Assembly (NCBI GenBank): GCA_021613535.1
Contig: CP075492.1
Location: forward strand, 3,472,001 to 3,536,000
Direction of reading: 5' to 3'
DNA from: Adineta vaga
Lineage: Eukaryota; Rotifera
DNA: 64,000 nucleotides
This document shows positions 36,337 to 47,386 of this stretch, piece by piece. Each line of letters opens with the position of its first letter. Position 1 is the stretch's first letter. Both the position numbers and the translations under genes were made by a program. Below the pieces are notes generated by a model, which worked only from the letters and a program-made list of their open reading frames with translations, did no database searches and was not told where the DNA came from.

Positions 36337-36895
36337 TCGTGTTTTTTTCATCTTAATGTTATATATAAGAAAATATTCTGAATCTTTTGGTTTTTTTGCG
36401 AATACACTCCATGTTTTCATTGAATTTTGAAAACTATTCGATGTTAATTGATTAAAAAATACATTTACGAACTTCTGTCAACGTTCGTCATCGATAATAT
36501 CTATTTGATGATCAACAATTATAGTTAAGATTCTTAAATTTGGTTTTCGTTTTAACAATGATTGAAGACTATCAAAATTAACTTCCGAACGGTCTATGAT
36601 TAATTGTTTCAAATAAACACCATCTGCATGAATAATCACGTAATGCTTGAAGATGCAGATCTCTTACTATATAGGTTCGGGAATTGTTAATGATGTGAGT
36701 GTGAACATTTTTGAATTTAGATTTAGATTAAACACCGAAAAAATTAGTTAAATTTGAAGAACAAAAGAAATACATTACGGGTGGTTTTGTTTGAAAAGCG
36801 TATAAACCAGTGCGGCTTCTTGAGACACGTCAGTTATTTACATCCTAGGAATTTAATTGATGAGTTCAATGTTTCAGTTTGATATACTAAGAATA
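36337..36895 (-). pseudogene. Gap holding an F-box/LRR protein relic
   Basis: About 36480-36650 on the minus strand reads as a short LRR-like stretch (YLKQLIIDRSEVNFDSLQSL and RKPNLRILTIIVD), the C-terminal style of bdelloid F-box/LRR proteins such as that at 39091. No F-box or full frame remains. The flanks hold nothing else recognisable. Confidence 0.45.
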
Positions 36896-38120
36896 TTATT
36901 TATTTGGTTCTACGATGACCCAATCGAGACCCTTCAGTGTAGAAGCTTTCGATATTGCTTCATTGACTTGATCTAAAGGGAAAGTATGAACTTTGATCTT
37001 GTTTAAGTCGACAACACCACTGGTCACAAGTCTAATAAGATTTCCAAACATTTCTTGACTAAACATCCAACTTCCACGGATATCCAATTGTTTGTGCATC
37101 ACATCCATGTAGCTGATCGGTAAAGGAGAAAATACACTGCCGACGAACACTGCAATTCCATTTCTTCTAAGGGCTTTCAAACAAGCAACTGTTGGTTCAG
37201 ATGTGCTAGTTCCACCAATGGCATCAATAAAGAGATGAGCTCCTTCATTCTTCGGATAATCGATCTCAGCAGCAAGAGCAGCAATCTTTGTTGAATAATC
37301 ATCAATCGAAGAACTGAGAGGAACAATAAAAACTCGTCGAGGATCCTGAGCTTGAAGAGATTTTAGAGTAGCGACATCACGTCCAACAGCAATAACTCGA
37401 GAAGCTCCAAGAGAGAGTACCAAGAGAACGACAGCCGATCCAATAGTACCTGTAGCTCCATTCACGACGACGATTTGTCCACCTTGAAAATCACCACGAA
37501 CGATTGCACCGTAAGAAATGCCAATATACCCAAAGATTCCAAGTTGACCTGTCGAATATTCTGCTAGAAGAGAATCAGGAAGAGGAATGACAGCATTAGA
37601 AGGAACAAGGAACTTTTCGGCTAATGAACCATCCTTATAGATCTTCTGAAGTCGATCGCCGAGTGCACTAGCTGCTGTCCATCCAATCAAAATTGCGTCA
37701 TTTTTAGAATAAGGATCATTTGAAGCAATAAAATTGGGAGCAACAACAAGTTGTCCCTTTGAAATATCATAAACATCATCAGCAATCTCTAAAATTAACC
37801 AAGATGATTTATTTTCACAAATCGCTGATTGACAATTCTATGAACAATTACCTTCAATAATACCTACAGCAGTCGGCCCTGGTGTAGTGGGAAAAGGAGG
37901 AAATTTATATCCTAAACACATCAGTATGATCAAATCAATTCACTGCAGAGAATGAAACTAACTTACCTAATTTGCCACTTAACACATTTTGAGTAAATGA
38001 TGGAATAGGAACTGATATTACTCGAAGGATAACCGATCCAGCAATTAACTTCGGTGTTTCTATAGTTTCAACAGTGAGAGGACAATCGAAAGCATTTAAT
38101 CGAGCTGCTTTCATCGTCAT
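36896..38120 (-). CDS. Medium-chain dehydrogenase/quinone oxidoreductase-like protein
   Basis: Exons 38120-37967, 37911-37852 and 37788-36896 encode 368 residues. The N-terminal GroES-like half (VILRVISVPIPSFTQNVLSGKLG...PTTPGPTAVGIIE) is followed by a Rossmann fold with the NAD(P)-binding run VVNGATGTIGSAVVLLVLSLGA and GR after the second strand. Catalytic-zinc Cys/His residues of alcohol dehydrogenases are not evident, so a zinc-independent quinone-oxidoreductase-like or enoyl-reductase activity is more likely. Cytosolic; substrate unknown. The start could also be the second ATG two codons later. The gene appears intact. Confidence 0.85.
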
Positions 38121-39090
38121 CTCAATTCTCTACTATTCAAAAATGAATCTAAAAAAGAAACAAATCAATTTTATTTGTTGAGATGTCTAAAAAATTGATG
38201 TTCATCCAGCTTACATTGCTTTATTTGACAGTGAGAAATATTCAACGAAAAGATCGATGTTTATCGATGAATTGAACCATTTATTCAAACTAGAACATAT
38301 CTACGGTTATACTACACTGTGCAACGATCGAAAAATAAAGAAGAGAGTAATCCAGAGAAAAGAAAAAATACGTTGTTTTGCTTCAGTGATTCTCCATATC
38401 GATCGAGAGAAAAATATCCACTGATGTTTTACGCAACGACTCAGTGTAAAAGATCGAGACATGTTATGTTTCATAAAAAAATGAAAAGTATCTCGGCTTT
38501 GCTCTGATATAATTTCTTTACCTCAAATTCAGTGTCTTATAGAATTGAATGTTATTCCATCTCAATGTTTTGTTTCCTGTAGAGAGAAGAAAAATGTCAC
38601 ATACAGAGCGAAGAAAAATACTATTTTTTTCTTTTCTTTTTGTTTCATCAAGTAAGCAATAGGGTGTAGAGTGTGGATGTGGGCGTCGTTTTCATATACA
38701 TTTGTAGTAACATCTTCAAACTTTCAATAAAATGTATTCTTTTTCAAGTAGAGAAGATAAAATTACCACGAAATAATCGGAATCAAGGAACTTGAATCTG
38801 ATGCTATTATTTCTAAATTGTATAAATGAATAGTCTGATCATAGTTTGAAAACATGATTTCGACGAGAAAGAGTTAAACCAGTCCTCGCGGATAGTAAAT
38901 AATCATTGATATCAAGACAAAAAACAAAGAATAAATGATTAAAGATCAATTACAATGAACACTTTGCAGATGAATATTATATGATCGACAAATATTCTCA
39001 GTTATTCTAATGCACATAGAATTCATCCGGATAGGTATGCTAAAATTGAGAAGGTATTTGCAAATTATTTGAAATCAAAGTAAAAAATGT
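38121..39090. other. Intergenic
   Basis: No gene seen. A G-rich motif variant lies at 38661-38683, between the promoter side of the oxidoreductase gene and the 3' end of the F-box gene. Confidence 0.5.
38661..38680 (+). promoter_or_regulatory. G-rich intergenic motif, copy 6
   Basis: AGGGTGTAGAGTGTGGATGT followed by GGGCG: two overlapping versions of the core. Confidence 0.35.
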
Positions 39091-40086
39091 CTATAAATTG
39101 ATATGAAAAGTGGCAACGAATCCCGGATATGCATGATCACGAAATCTTGTTTTTGTCTTCCTTTCGAGCCAAAAGAAAGTTCGAAATGTGTTTTGATTCC
39201 AGTACGACAATGGATATTCGAAAGCACCATATCGTTTGATAAATCGAATATTTAAAATGAATTTAAGAATATGTTTGCATACATTTTCTAGGAGATATTG
39301 CCATTCTCTACCAGCTGTTTCTACTGCATAATCTGTTTGTGTTACGACCAAAGATTTCAATTGTGGTACCGTTCTTAAAACTAATTCTAGTTGTTGATAA
39401 GTAAAATCTTTATCTAAATCCAGTTCCATTTTTGTGCAATTACTCAAAATGAACGATCTCGTACACATTCGAGGTGATGTACCATTACCAAATCTCAAAA
39501 ATTGCATTTGTGCATAAAATGGAAGGATTGTAATTGAACTTCTGTTAGATTGCATAGTTGTCTGAACATTGACGTCCATCATTTCATCAGAATTGATGCA
39601 AAGAACTAGATGATTTAGTGTAGAAGCTAAGTTTCTTCCTTCATAACATAGAATCTTCCATTGAGTTTCATAATTAGGGATGTTATTGTAAACGAGACTG
39701 AGTGATTTTAATGTAGTTATTTGCAGAATATCATGGAATAATTTGAGTGTAATTGGAGAAAGAAAACGAAGAGTTTGTAATTGAGTAAAAGTGTACACTG
39801 GATAGATCTCATGAAACCTTTCTATCAACATAGAATTCGCCAATGTTAATGATTTTATGTGAGACAATGATTTGATTGAGTTTAAGACTATTTCTGTGCA
39901 CCAATCGTAGTTAAAATTGTTATATAAAATCAGATGAAGATTATTTTCATTCGTTATGAGACTATCAATTCGCATATTCAGTTTGAAAAATGTACGAAAG
40001 AGGTCATATGTATTAAAATATCCAAAGATTTTCAGCCACAATTCATTTGGAAGAATTTCAATTGTATTGCGATTTATATTAGTCAT
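39091..40086 (-). CDS. F-box/LRR protein, single exon
   Basis: 331 residues without introns. An F-box at about residues 10-50 (IEILPNELWLKIFGYFNTYDLF) would bind SKP1. The rest has irregular leucine-rich repeats (SLSHIKSLTLANSM, TTLKSLSLVYNNI, VPQLKSLVV). It belongs to a group of intronless F-box/LRR genes, a member of which also forms the 5' half of the chimeric gene at 48721. A substrate adaptor role in ubiquitination is inferred from the F-box. No damage seen. The C-terminus is somewhat shorter than the chimeric relative. Confidence 0.8.
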   Translation of the reverse strand: MTNINRNTIEILPNELWLKIFGYFNTYDLFRTFFKLNMRIDSLITNENNLHLILYNNFNYDWCTEIVLNSIKSLSHIKSLTLANSMLIERFHEIYPVYTFTQLQTLRFLSPITLKLFHDILQITTLKSLSLVYNNIPNYETQWKILCYEGRNLASTLNHLVLCINSDEMMDVNVQTTMQSNRSSITILPFYAQMQFLRFGNGTSPRMCTRSFILSNCTKMELDLDKDFTYQQLELVLRTVPQLKSLVVTQTDYAVETAGREWQYLLENVCKHILKFILNIRFIKRYGAFEYPLSYWNQNTFRTFFWLERKTKTRFRDHAYPGFVATFHINL

Positions 40087-40464
40087 AGGGCCGTAATAAG
40101 AATCTCAAAATGTTGGATCATAAACAGAAACGTTTTCACGTTTGATAGTCCTCACAAAAGATAAGAGAAACAGTAACATATCATCAATAAGATCTTTTCG
40201 AGAAGTCTTTGCTGTGATTCATTTTAAATTGTAGAAAACGATGACCAATATATGGTTTACAACACTAGCTATAAACAACAATATAACCAGAGAGAAGCAT
40301 GAAAAGAAGTATAAATATTTACTTTAGTAGATAAAGAGACCATAATGAGTAATACATGTGACGTCAGTTAAAATGCTTGTAGAGAATGGCGAAGAACAAA
40401 ACTGAGTGTATATAAAGGTAAAAACATAATCGATATTTGCTGATAAAAGACGTCAAAGGAGGCA
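40087..40464 (+). promoter_or_regulatory. Promoter region of the FnIII-like gene
   Basis: Contains CRE-like TGACGTCA at 40359-40366 and TATATAAAG at 40409-40417, about 50 bases before the ATG at 40465. Both sit in sequence shared with the dead copy, supporting functional constraint before duplication. Confidence 0.55.
40359..40366 (+). promoter_or_regulatory. CRE-like palindrome TGACGTCA
   Basis: Identical to 35370-35377 in the paralogous promoter. Confidence 0.55.
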
Positions 40465-41274
40465 ATGCCATTTATATGGATTTTCATCGTGATATTAACT
40501 ACGATATTGATCAATTCAGTCAGATTACAAACTTTCACTTGGTCAGCACCTTTCATACAAACTATCGATGTATACAATGAATCAGCTGTTAATATTAGTT
40601 GGCGATATGATACCTCTGAAACAGAACCATCTTTTGTACTATTATCAGTAATTCTATATAAATCGAACACAAATAGTGTATATAGTTACAGTCGGTTCAT
40701 GAATGGAAAAGATCGTTTTAATTATACGTCATTGATGATAGTTGATAACAATATTTTGAAAGGCAATGCATATTATCTTGTTGTTCTTGAATACAATACA
40801 ACGTATAATTATGGAACCAATCGAACATTGACACTTTGGGGACATAGTAGATTCGAATTGTTCAAAATGGCAACAACACCCATACCTAGCAAACAGAAAT
40901 CTGTGAAGGTAACCTCAAATTCAGCTATTATTTCAACGATGTGGCCAAAAGAAATTTCTTGTTTTAAACTGGAAATGAATGCTGAACTAAATAATATGAA
41001 TACAACTTTACCAATAGAAACTGTATCCAACGAAACATATTGGATAAATAATTATCGATTTGAGAACTTATCTTCAGAAACAAACTATCGTTTAGTTACG
41101 AAATTTAAATGCAAATATGTCTCAAATGTTGAGTACAGTACATCAGTTGATTACACGGAAGGTATCCGAACTTTAAAACAAGAAGACAAACCTAATTCAG
41201 CAAATTTATCTTCGGAACAAAGGTTTTGGTTTTTCCTATGTAATTTTCTGTTATTTAATTTATTTTTTATTTGA
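40465..41274 (+). CDS. Secreted/anchored FnIII-like glycoprotein (intact copy)
   Basis: 269 residues, single exon. The signal peptide is MPFIWIFIVILTTILINSVR. Two beta-rich regions with fibronectin-III-like rhythm follow (SAVNISWRYDTSE...NAYYLVVLEY and SNSAIISTMWPKE...SSETNYRLVTKF), with about ten N-glycosylation sites. The C-terminal hydrophobic stretch without a tail (FWFFLCNFLLFNLFFI) suggests a GPI or membrane anchor. No catalytic motif. The partner is unknown. It is the functional member of a recent duplicate pair whose other copy (35539-36336) is dead. Confidence 0.75.
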   Translation: MPFIWIFIVILTTILINSVRLQTFTWSAPFIQTIDVYNESAVNISWRYDTSETEPSFVLLSVILYKSNTNSVYSYSRFMNGKDRFNYTSLMIVDNNILKGNAYYLVVLEYNTTYNYGTNRTLTLWGHSRFELFKMATTPIPSKQKSVKVTSNSAIISTMWPKEISCFKLEMNAELNNMNTTLPIETVSNETYWINNYRFENLSSETNYRLVTKFKCKYVSNVEYSTSVDYTEGIRTLKQEDKPNSANLSSEQRFWFFLCNFLLFNLFFI

Positions 41275-41599
41275 TAATATTTCGAAAAAATTGAACATAA
41301 AATAAGAAAATTATATGAGATTAATATTATTTACCTCGAAGTCCAATCTTTATTGTCCTGCTTATGAAGATAATTTCCGTTTTCCCAAAGAAAGGGTTAT
41401 ATACTTGAGGAAACTGGTAAAAGTTCGTTCGGTTATTTGATTGTCCTAGTTAATCAGCTTGCAGCTAATGTCCATTCTACGAAATCAAGGAACTTGAGTA
41501 CGACATTAGTTTCTCGAAGCTTTTTAAGTAAAGGATATGCGTTGCTTTTTTTATTACTGAATATTCTCATAATGACAATCATTTCGTATTTTTCTGCAA

Positions 41600-42653
41600 T
41601 TAAAAATGAATTCTTTGAATGTACCGAATGGTTTCGTTGAATATTTCAAATAATTTTTTTCGATATGTTTTTGATACCAATGTATAGAGAAAAAAAGTGA
41701 TCTAAAAATAAAAATAATATCGAATTAATGAAGCGATATTATCGAACAAAACATACCGCACTATAAGTATAGAGTAAAAGTAAACCAGTATTATTGATAA
41801 ATGAATCAATAGCATTTTGATCCGAACTTTTTCTTTGTGAACTTGTTAAAAGAGAATAAAGTGGATACATTGTTGATGTCATACTTAATAGAACATAAAA
41901 TATCACTTGAACAAAAGAAATTTTAATTAATTGATTTTCATAACGACGACGATTAATATTTTGAGTGAATAAAACAACGGTTAATGATAAATTATTTGAC
42001 ACAGTTGGTTGAACTCGACGACGATGACAAGAACCGCGAACATTATACAAAGTTAATATACTAAATAAGGTTAGAATAATAAATGGTATAATTGATGAAA
42101 TAGTTATTTGTATGGCATAGAATAGAGCATAAACAGAATCTAATGGAGCCGTACAACCACGTGTTGGTGTTATTTCATAACCAATAAGAGCATGACTACT
42201 AAATATCAGCCAAAAAAGTGTACTTAGACACATGCTCCAACGAGTAATACACGGTGAACTTAGTTTTCTAATTGATTCATGTTTTGATGTTATCATCCAT
42301 CGATCAATTGTAATTAAACAAAGAAATTGACGAAGAAGTCCAAGACTAAATACGTAAAGATACACTCGAATTTTACAAAGTGAAACAAATATTCGACCAA
42401 GATCATAATTAGTTGGATAGGTTATTATTCTTGTTAATGCCAAACTATTGAAAAATACAATTTGAATTATTGACATTCCAATTAAATATTGTGAACATAA
42501 ATTTGAACGTAAACGTCGATGAGAAAAAATGATGATATTGAAAATATTTCCCAAAATTCCAATAACATAAATTGGTGTTAAATAATAGATAACAAGTTTC
42601 GTGGAAAGGTCAGATAGATAAGCAGAAAATATTGTGGACATGATAATATCCAA
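41600..42653 (-). CDS. Rhodopsin-like GPCR (class A)
   Basis: Exon 1 is 42653-41757 and exon 2 is 41701-41600 (102 nt), joined at phase 0, giving 332 residues. TM1 has GILGNIFNIIIF, TM3 ends in TIDRW (DRY-type), and a Cys pair is likely formed by SLCKIRVY and TRGCTAP. The third cytosolic loop is basic (RGSCHRRRVQPT), and TM6-7 span about residues 240-300. Exon 2 codes ITFFLYTLVSKTYRKKLFE, the helix-8 end. The intron position and the 102-nt last exon are the same as in the GPCR at 14691, although the sequences are far apart. Ligand unknown. Confidence 0.85.
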
Positions 42654-42987
42654 ATGTGAAATAATAACTAATGTCTTTATACAACAATTTTCTCGTGATA
42701 ATCTTATTTTATTATCACTTTGGGTTATAAAGAAAAGATTTTTATTTTATGTTATTAAAATAACATCATGTAGATGAAAAGAATATGACAAAGAAACTCT
42801 GGGAAGAGAAGTTCAAACAACATGTAGTATGACATTATTGACAAAATCTCGAAAGAAAAATTCTAAATAAGAATCAGAATTGAAATATAAAGAAGTACAA
42901 CGTTTGATTGCTATAAGATTCCTTCTATATTTCTATAAATTAACAATGAAATAAATTTCTAACACGATTCTGACGAACACAAGATTA
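42654..42987. other. Intergenic
   Basis: Upstream region of the GPCR gene. No other feature seen. Confidence 0.5.
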
Positions 42988-43750
42988 TTATTTTTTCCTG
43001 GAAGAAAAGAAAAGAGGTTTGAAAAAGACCGAGACAATTATATTAATTGGAAGAACACATAAACATCTCCAAAAGCAACACTGCATGAGCCACTTCCCGA
43101 AACCAGACTTTTCCAACAATATTGTTCGAACATCAGGCACCGATGGAGAAACAAGCATTTCGGAACTTTGATTTCGTAGATGAAGACTGGGTGATGCTGT
43201 AGGTAGTGACTCTGGTTGTTTTCTATAAAGCATCGGTTGTATTACAGGAATAAAAGCTGATTGTTGTTCAATTATGGTATATGAAATGGATGAACATGTT
43301 TTGTCTGAAATGATAAACAGTTTCCAACTGATCCAAAAGTGATTCATTTGCTCGATTTCAATCATCACACGATTTAATGCACCAGAAAAATGAATATCTT
43401 GATCTAAATTCTGTGATATTCGTTTATAGCCAATATCTCTTCTTAGTTCATCACATCATTTCATACTCTGTTTTTCAATATGAATGTCAATTGGATCCGT
43501 ACAAGTATGTTCATTTTCTATAATGAAGAGAGAAAACATTCGTTTGATAAATGCAGCAATGAAGTTTTTTCGATATTTTTCATAATTCATCAAATTCAAT
43601 AACACTATATGATTAAAGTAATTGTCAATATCTAATGTTTTCATCATCTGGTTGAAATATTAGTACAGTTCATTATCAATTAATCGTTTACTAACACGTT
43701 GAGCATACTTTGCCAATCTTTTCGTTAAAAGCCATGTTCTCGATTAATCA
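42988..43750 (-). pseudogene. Broken gene of unknown family
   Basis: One minus-strand frame runs from about 43750 to 42988 with only two interruptions: TAA at 43662-43660 and TGA at 43458-43456. Coding character (LLTKRLAKYAQRV, FIAAFIKRMFSLFIIE, NHFWISWKLFIISD, and a Cys/Trp hydrophobic end WLMQCCFWRCLCVLP) continues across both. A single decayed gene is more likely than two small genes. I do not recognise the family. The hydrophobic C-terminus suggests membrane attachment. Confidence 0.5.
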
Positions 43751-44248
43751 TAATAAAAAAATATTTCCTCATATTTGTTCATTTGAAAGAGTGCTTTTCC
43801 AACATTAATTAACTACCTACTTCAATTTAATCACCCTAGAAATTGTGTTCCGCTTACCTGTCAATATTCAATAGCTACGTTCTCTATACTCATTAATGCA
43901 ACCCTATAATTTGATCATTATATACACCTTTTACAGTACGCTCATTTCAAACAGTAATGACAAATATAATTCATAAACTCAATTTTTTTTTCCAAACATC
44001 CTTCATCCTATAATAACAAAAAAAACGAATTTGAAGTCACAAAACGAGTCTTCAATGGTATGCGAAGAAAAAGCTGAATCGTGGACAACGACTGATAACT
44101 TATTCAATTCTTTATAACTCCTTGACAAAAAAAATCCTAAATAAATCCAAATACACTAAAAAATACATCAAAAACAAAATTTATAAGTAATTGTAGATAA
44201 TACAACCAAAAAATTCAAAATATTACAGACATAAATGAAATGACATAA
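43751..44248. other. Intergenic
   Basis: AT-rich, no features. Confidence 0.45.
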
Positions 44249-45445
44249 GAATTTACAACTAATTCAATCATAAATGATATTGATGTAATCAATAATAACA
44301 GAACAACAGATTCAACAACATTAGATAATCGATACTTATATGAAAGACTAACATTAACAGAATATAATAATACTCAAAAGACAAATATAGAACATTATGA
44401 ATCAAACACATCATCAACGTAACAATTGAAAAGAAATATAACAACAACAACAAGAAATGGTGAAATAGATGAAGAATCAACAACAATATCGACTAGATGG
44501 AATAAAGAATTAACAACAGGAATTGCTGGAACAAATGAAGAATCAATAACAACATCAACTAGAATGCACAAAGAAACAACAAGAACAGATGGAATAGGTG
44601 AAATAATAGCAAGAAGAACAAAAACAACTGAGACAAGAACAAGAAATGAACCTATAAAAAGATTGTCAACAGCAATTTCTAATTCGATATTATCAGAAAA
44701 GAAACTTATTGAAACAAAATCAATGACATCAACAATAGCACATAAAGATGTATCTATAGATAATGTTCAAACTATAACATCAACACATATAACACCAAAG
44801 TCAAGAAGAAAAAGAGAAAAGAAAATTGAGAAAAGATTGTTAACATTAACAGCTACCAATTTGAATTCTTTAACTGAAAATATAAGTACAACAAGATTGA
44901 CAACAAGAAAAATAACAACAGTATCAAATATAACACGACATGAAAAATTAAAAATACCATCAACAAAATCCACTATGTCTGAATCAACAATAATAAAAAA
45001 TGAAGATATATCAGAAACATCATCAGATATAAATGAATTACCATTTGATCTCTGTTTTACCATAGAGAATAAATGTAAAACACCATCATGCACAACAACG
45101 GACGAATCACATTTTTATAATACAAGAAAAACCGAAAAATCATCTTCAGTAACAAGAGAATCGATAACATCACCAAGAGTAACATTGACAGAAAAAACTA
45201 CAGCAACAACAACAACAAAAATGGAAAAACCAATAACATCAGCATTATTAAGAAAAGTAGCTGGTATAAGAGATGAAACTGAACTAACAACAATAGGAGA
45301 AGAAACAAATACAACAGCAGAGTCATCAACACGGAATAAATCAATATCAACTACAAGTTCACCAAATGATAAAAGGAAAACAAACATATCAATAGAAAAA
45401 ACAATCGGATTAAAAGCAGAAGAAAGAAGAACAACATATGATTGA
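44249..45445 (+). CDS. Thr/Ser/Lys-rich low-complexity ORF, split by a TAA
   Basis: The frame is open from 44249 to a TAA at 44420-44422 and from there to 45445. The sequence is dominated by T, S, E, K and R (about 340 residues after the stop). It has a small Cys-containing segment (FDLCFTIENKCKTPSCTTT). No ATG starts the downstream part close to the stop. A signal peptide or anchor was not found, so exons may be missing. It could be a decayed mucin-like gene or expanded ACA-rich repeat DNA with fortuitous openness. Confidence 0.35.
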
Positions 45446-46093
45446 TTGGGAAAATACAAGAGTTGTTTGGTCAGATAATGAACCACACAAATTGTTAATT
45501 AAGGCATCAATTTTAATAACAACATACCAACCTGTGTTAAATAGAACCACGCATTCGGTTCCACTATACATTTTTCTAAACGGAATTAAAAGAAAATTCC
45601 TCCCTAAACTATAAGAAAAAGAAAGATATCTTCATTTATTATCACAAGGAAAATATTTTCTCCTCTCTTTATCCTCATACAACTGAATAGTTATCTAATA
45701 TAATCTATGTATCATTATTTATATCTACAAGTTTCTTATATCAATTGTTAAATAATGATAATTTTAATTCTCTGTTTTATTTCCTCCTTCCTATCTCTAC
45801 TCTTTTCAAACGGTAAAATAACTTTTGTAAAAGACATATGTGCGTTATTTGTCAAACATACACCTTTGTAATCTGTGAAAATGATTCTCTAAAGAATCGA
45901 AACATTGATAGAAATAAATTTATAAAAATTTATTCAAAAGAATTTATATATATATATATCTGCTGTGATTCAGTTATTTTATAGAGTGTATATAGTTTTG
46001 GTACAAGTGACTCGTGGAGGAAAAGATTGATTTTTGTCAAAATACTGTGAAAGTCAAGAGAAATTCAATTCTTCACGCACTTGAGTTCGCTAG
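45446..46093. other. Intergenic
   Basis: AT-rich with a short (TA)n tract near 45946-45958. No gene. Confidence 0.5.
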
Positions 46094-46672
46094 CTAGTAG
46101 CTACGATATCCATGTTCACGTTCCCAATCACTAAGAACATATTTTGTATTGCAGAATAATAGGATACTAACAATGATTTTTGGAACTATCAATATATAAT
46201 TACAGACAAGCATCGCAATTGTAATCTGGTACACTGTCTTGTCACAATAGTTTGACTTTTCTCTCGTCTCATCATAAATGACTCGTGAGTAAATACTAAA
46301 CGTCCAAATACTACCAAGAATCAACCAAACTAGAAAACACGTCCAGGCCAGAATAATAAAGATGATTATAATGGATTGTGCACAAATCACCACGATTCGT
46401 GACGAAAGAGTTGAAATCAATTTTATCTGTACCAAAAACAAAGAGTATAATACCATGATAAAAGCCAAATCCAAAATACTGAGAACGTAAGGAAATAGTA
46501 GAATTCGTGGTTTAATGGAGCAATCATTTGCATAGTAAAGACTGAAAACAATCTCCAAAGTCGGTATAATGATACCAACAACCAGCACTGGCCTGTGGTT
46601 TGCCATACAGCAGGCAGCAAAAATGCAGAAAGTGTAGATGAAGCCTCTATAACCGTCGCTACCAGCTCCCAT
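46094..46672 (-). CDS. Four-transmembrane protein, TMEM272-like
   Basis: 192 residues, single exon, start ATG 46672 (MGAGSDGYRG). Four hydrophobic segments at about 10-32, 52-78, 85-118 and 150-172. The loop IWTFSIYSRVIYDE...NYCDKTVYQ before the last TM resembles the GSxW...YCD-x-xVY pattern of TMEM272-type proteins. Molecular function is unknown for that family. Its promoter and 5'UTR lie in the left arm of the inverted duplication at 46672-47386, with a TATATAAG element at about 46787-46794 on the minus strand. Confidence 0.65.
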   Translation of the reverse strand: MGAGSDGYRGFIYTFCIFAACCMANHRPVLVVGIIIPTLEIVFSLYYANDCSIKPRILLFPYVLSILDLAFIMVLYSLFLVQIKLISTLSSRIVVICAQSIIIIFIILAWTCFLVWLILGSIWTFSIYSRVIYDETREKSNYCDKTVYQITIAMLVCNYILIVPKIIVSILLFCNTKYVLSDWEREHGYRSY

Positions 46673-47386
46673 CGTGATCGTGAGTATATATTGTGACGAT
46701 TTTTGATGGAGGAGATTTATGCGCTGATGGAACTACGCGTTTATTAATTTCTTCCTCTTGAATTGCATCGTTATGATACAAAACACACGCTTATATAATC
46801 TTCTGTTAAAGAGAAGGAAAGGAAAGATAATAACGAAGTAAGGACAAACAGCATGCGTACATCGCATGTAAGCGAAAGCGTCACACTCCCGGATCAAAAT
46901 TGAACGCCCTCCCGAGCGTCCGTAACATCAGACGAGAGGGATAAAAGAAAGGAAGAGAAAAACGACAGAAGAAGCATAACAATGTATGTGACGCTCTCGC
47001 TTACATGCGCTGTACACATGCTTAGAGGTGTAAGCCGTGAGAATGAGCCACCGCCGCTGCCGATCTTCGAGAAAAAAATACAGCCAGAAGTTGAGCCACA
47101 GCTGTCGGAAATCCCAAATTTTTCGCGCCGCCACTGCCAAAGGATAAAAAATAAAGATCTCGAGCCCCTGCCATCGATCTACTCGTCGGCTTACACCTCT
47201 ACGCATGCTGTTTGTCCTTACTTCGGTATTACCTTTCCTTTCCTTCTCTTTAACAGAAGAGTATATAAGCGTGTGTTGTGTATCATAACAATGCGAGTTA
47301 AGAAGAAGAATTAAATAAAAGCGTAATTCCATCGCGCATACATATCTTCCAACAAAAATCGTCACATATATACCTATGGCTATGAG
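46673..47386. repeat. Inverted duplication of a promoter/5'UTR
   Basis: The left arm, about 46673-46893, is the upstream region of the four-TM gene. The right arm, about 46984-47022 plus 47202-47386, is its reverse complement with roughly 85-90% identity by eye, including CTTCTGTTAAAGAGAAGG and TATATAAGCGTGTG in both. The right arm stops where the gene's ATG would be, so no second gene copy follows. The arms are separated by about 90 bases of unrelated sequence, and the right arm is split by a MITE. Confidence 0.8.
47015..47209. mobile_element. hAT-like MITE, 179 bp, with 8-bp target duplication
   Basis: Perfect 15-bp terminal inverted repeats, TAGAGGTGTAAGCCG at 47023-47037 and its reverse complement at 47187-47201, are flanked by CACATGCT (47015-47022) and CGCATGCT (47202-47209), an 8-bp target duplication with one mismatch. 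Removing the element restores the right arm of the inverted duplication, which confirms an insertion. TIRs starting TAGNG with 8-bp duplications are typical of hAT elements. The interior is GC-richer than its surroundings and has no transposase. Confidence 0.7.

Noticed and set aside
41437-41640. 67-residue plus ORF after the FnIII-like gene.
   Set aside because: It overlaps, in antisense, the second exon of the GPCR at 41600-42653, which has matching splice sites and a helix-8 sequence.
44767-45486. Minus-strand ORFs rich in V, F and I opposite the Thr-rich ORF.
   Set aside because: They mirror the low-complexity plus strand and have no family features.
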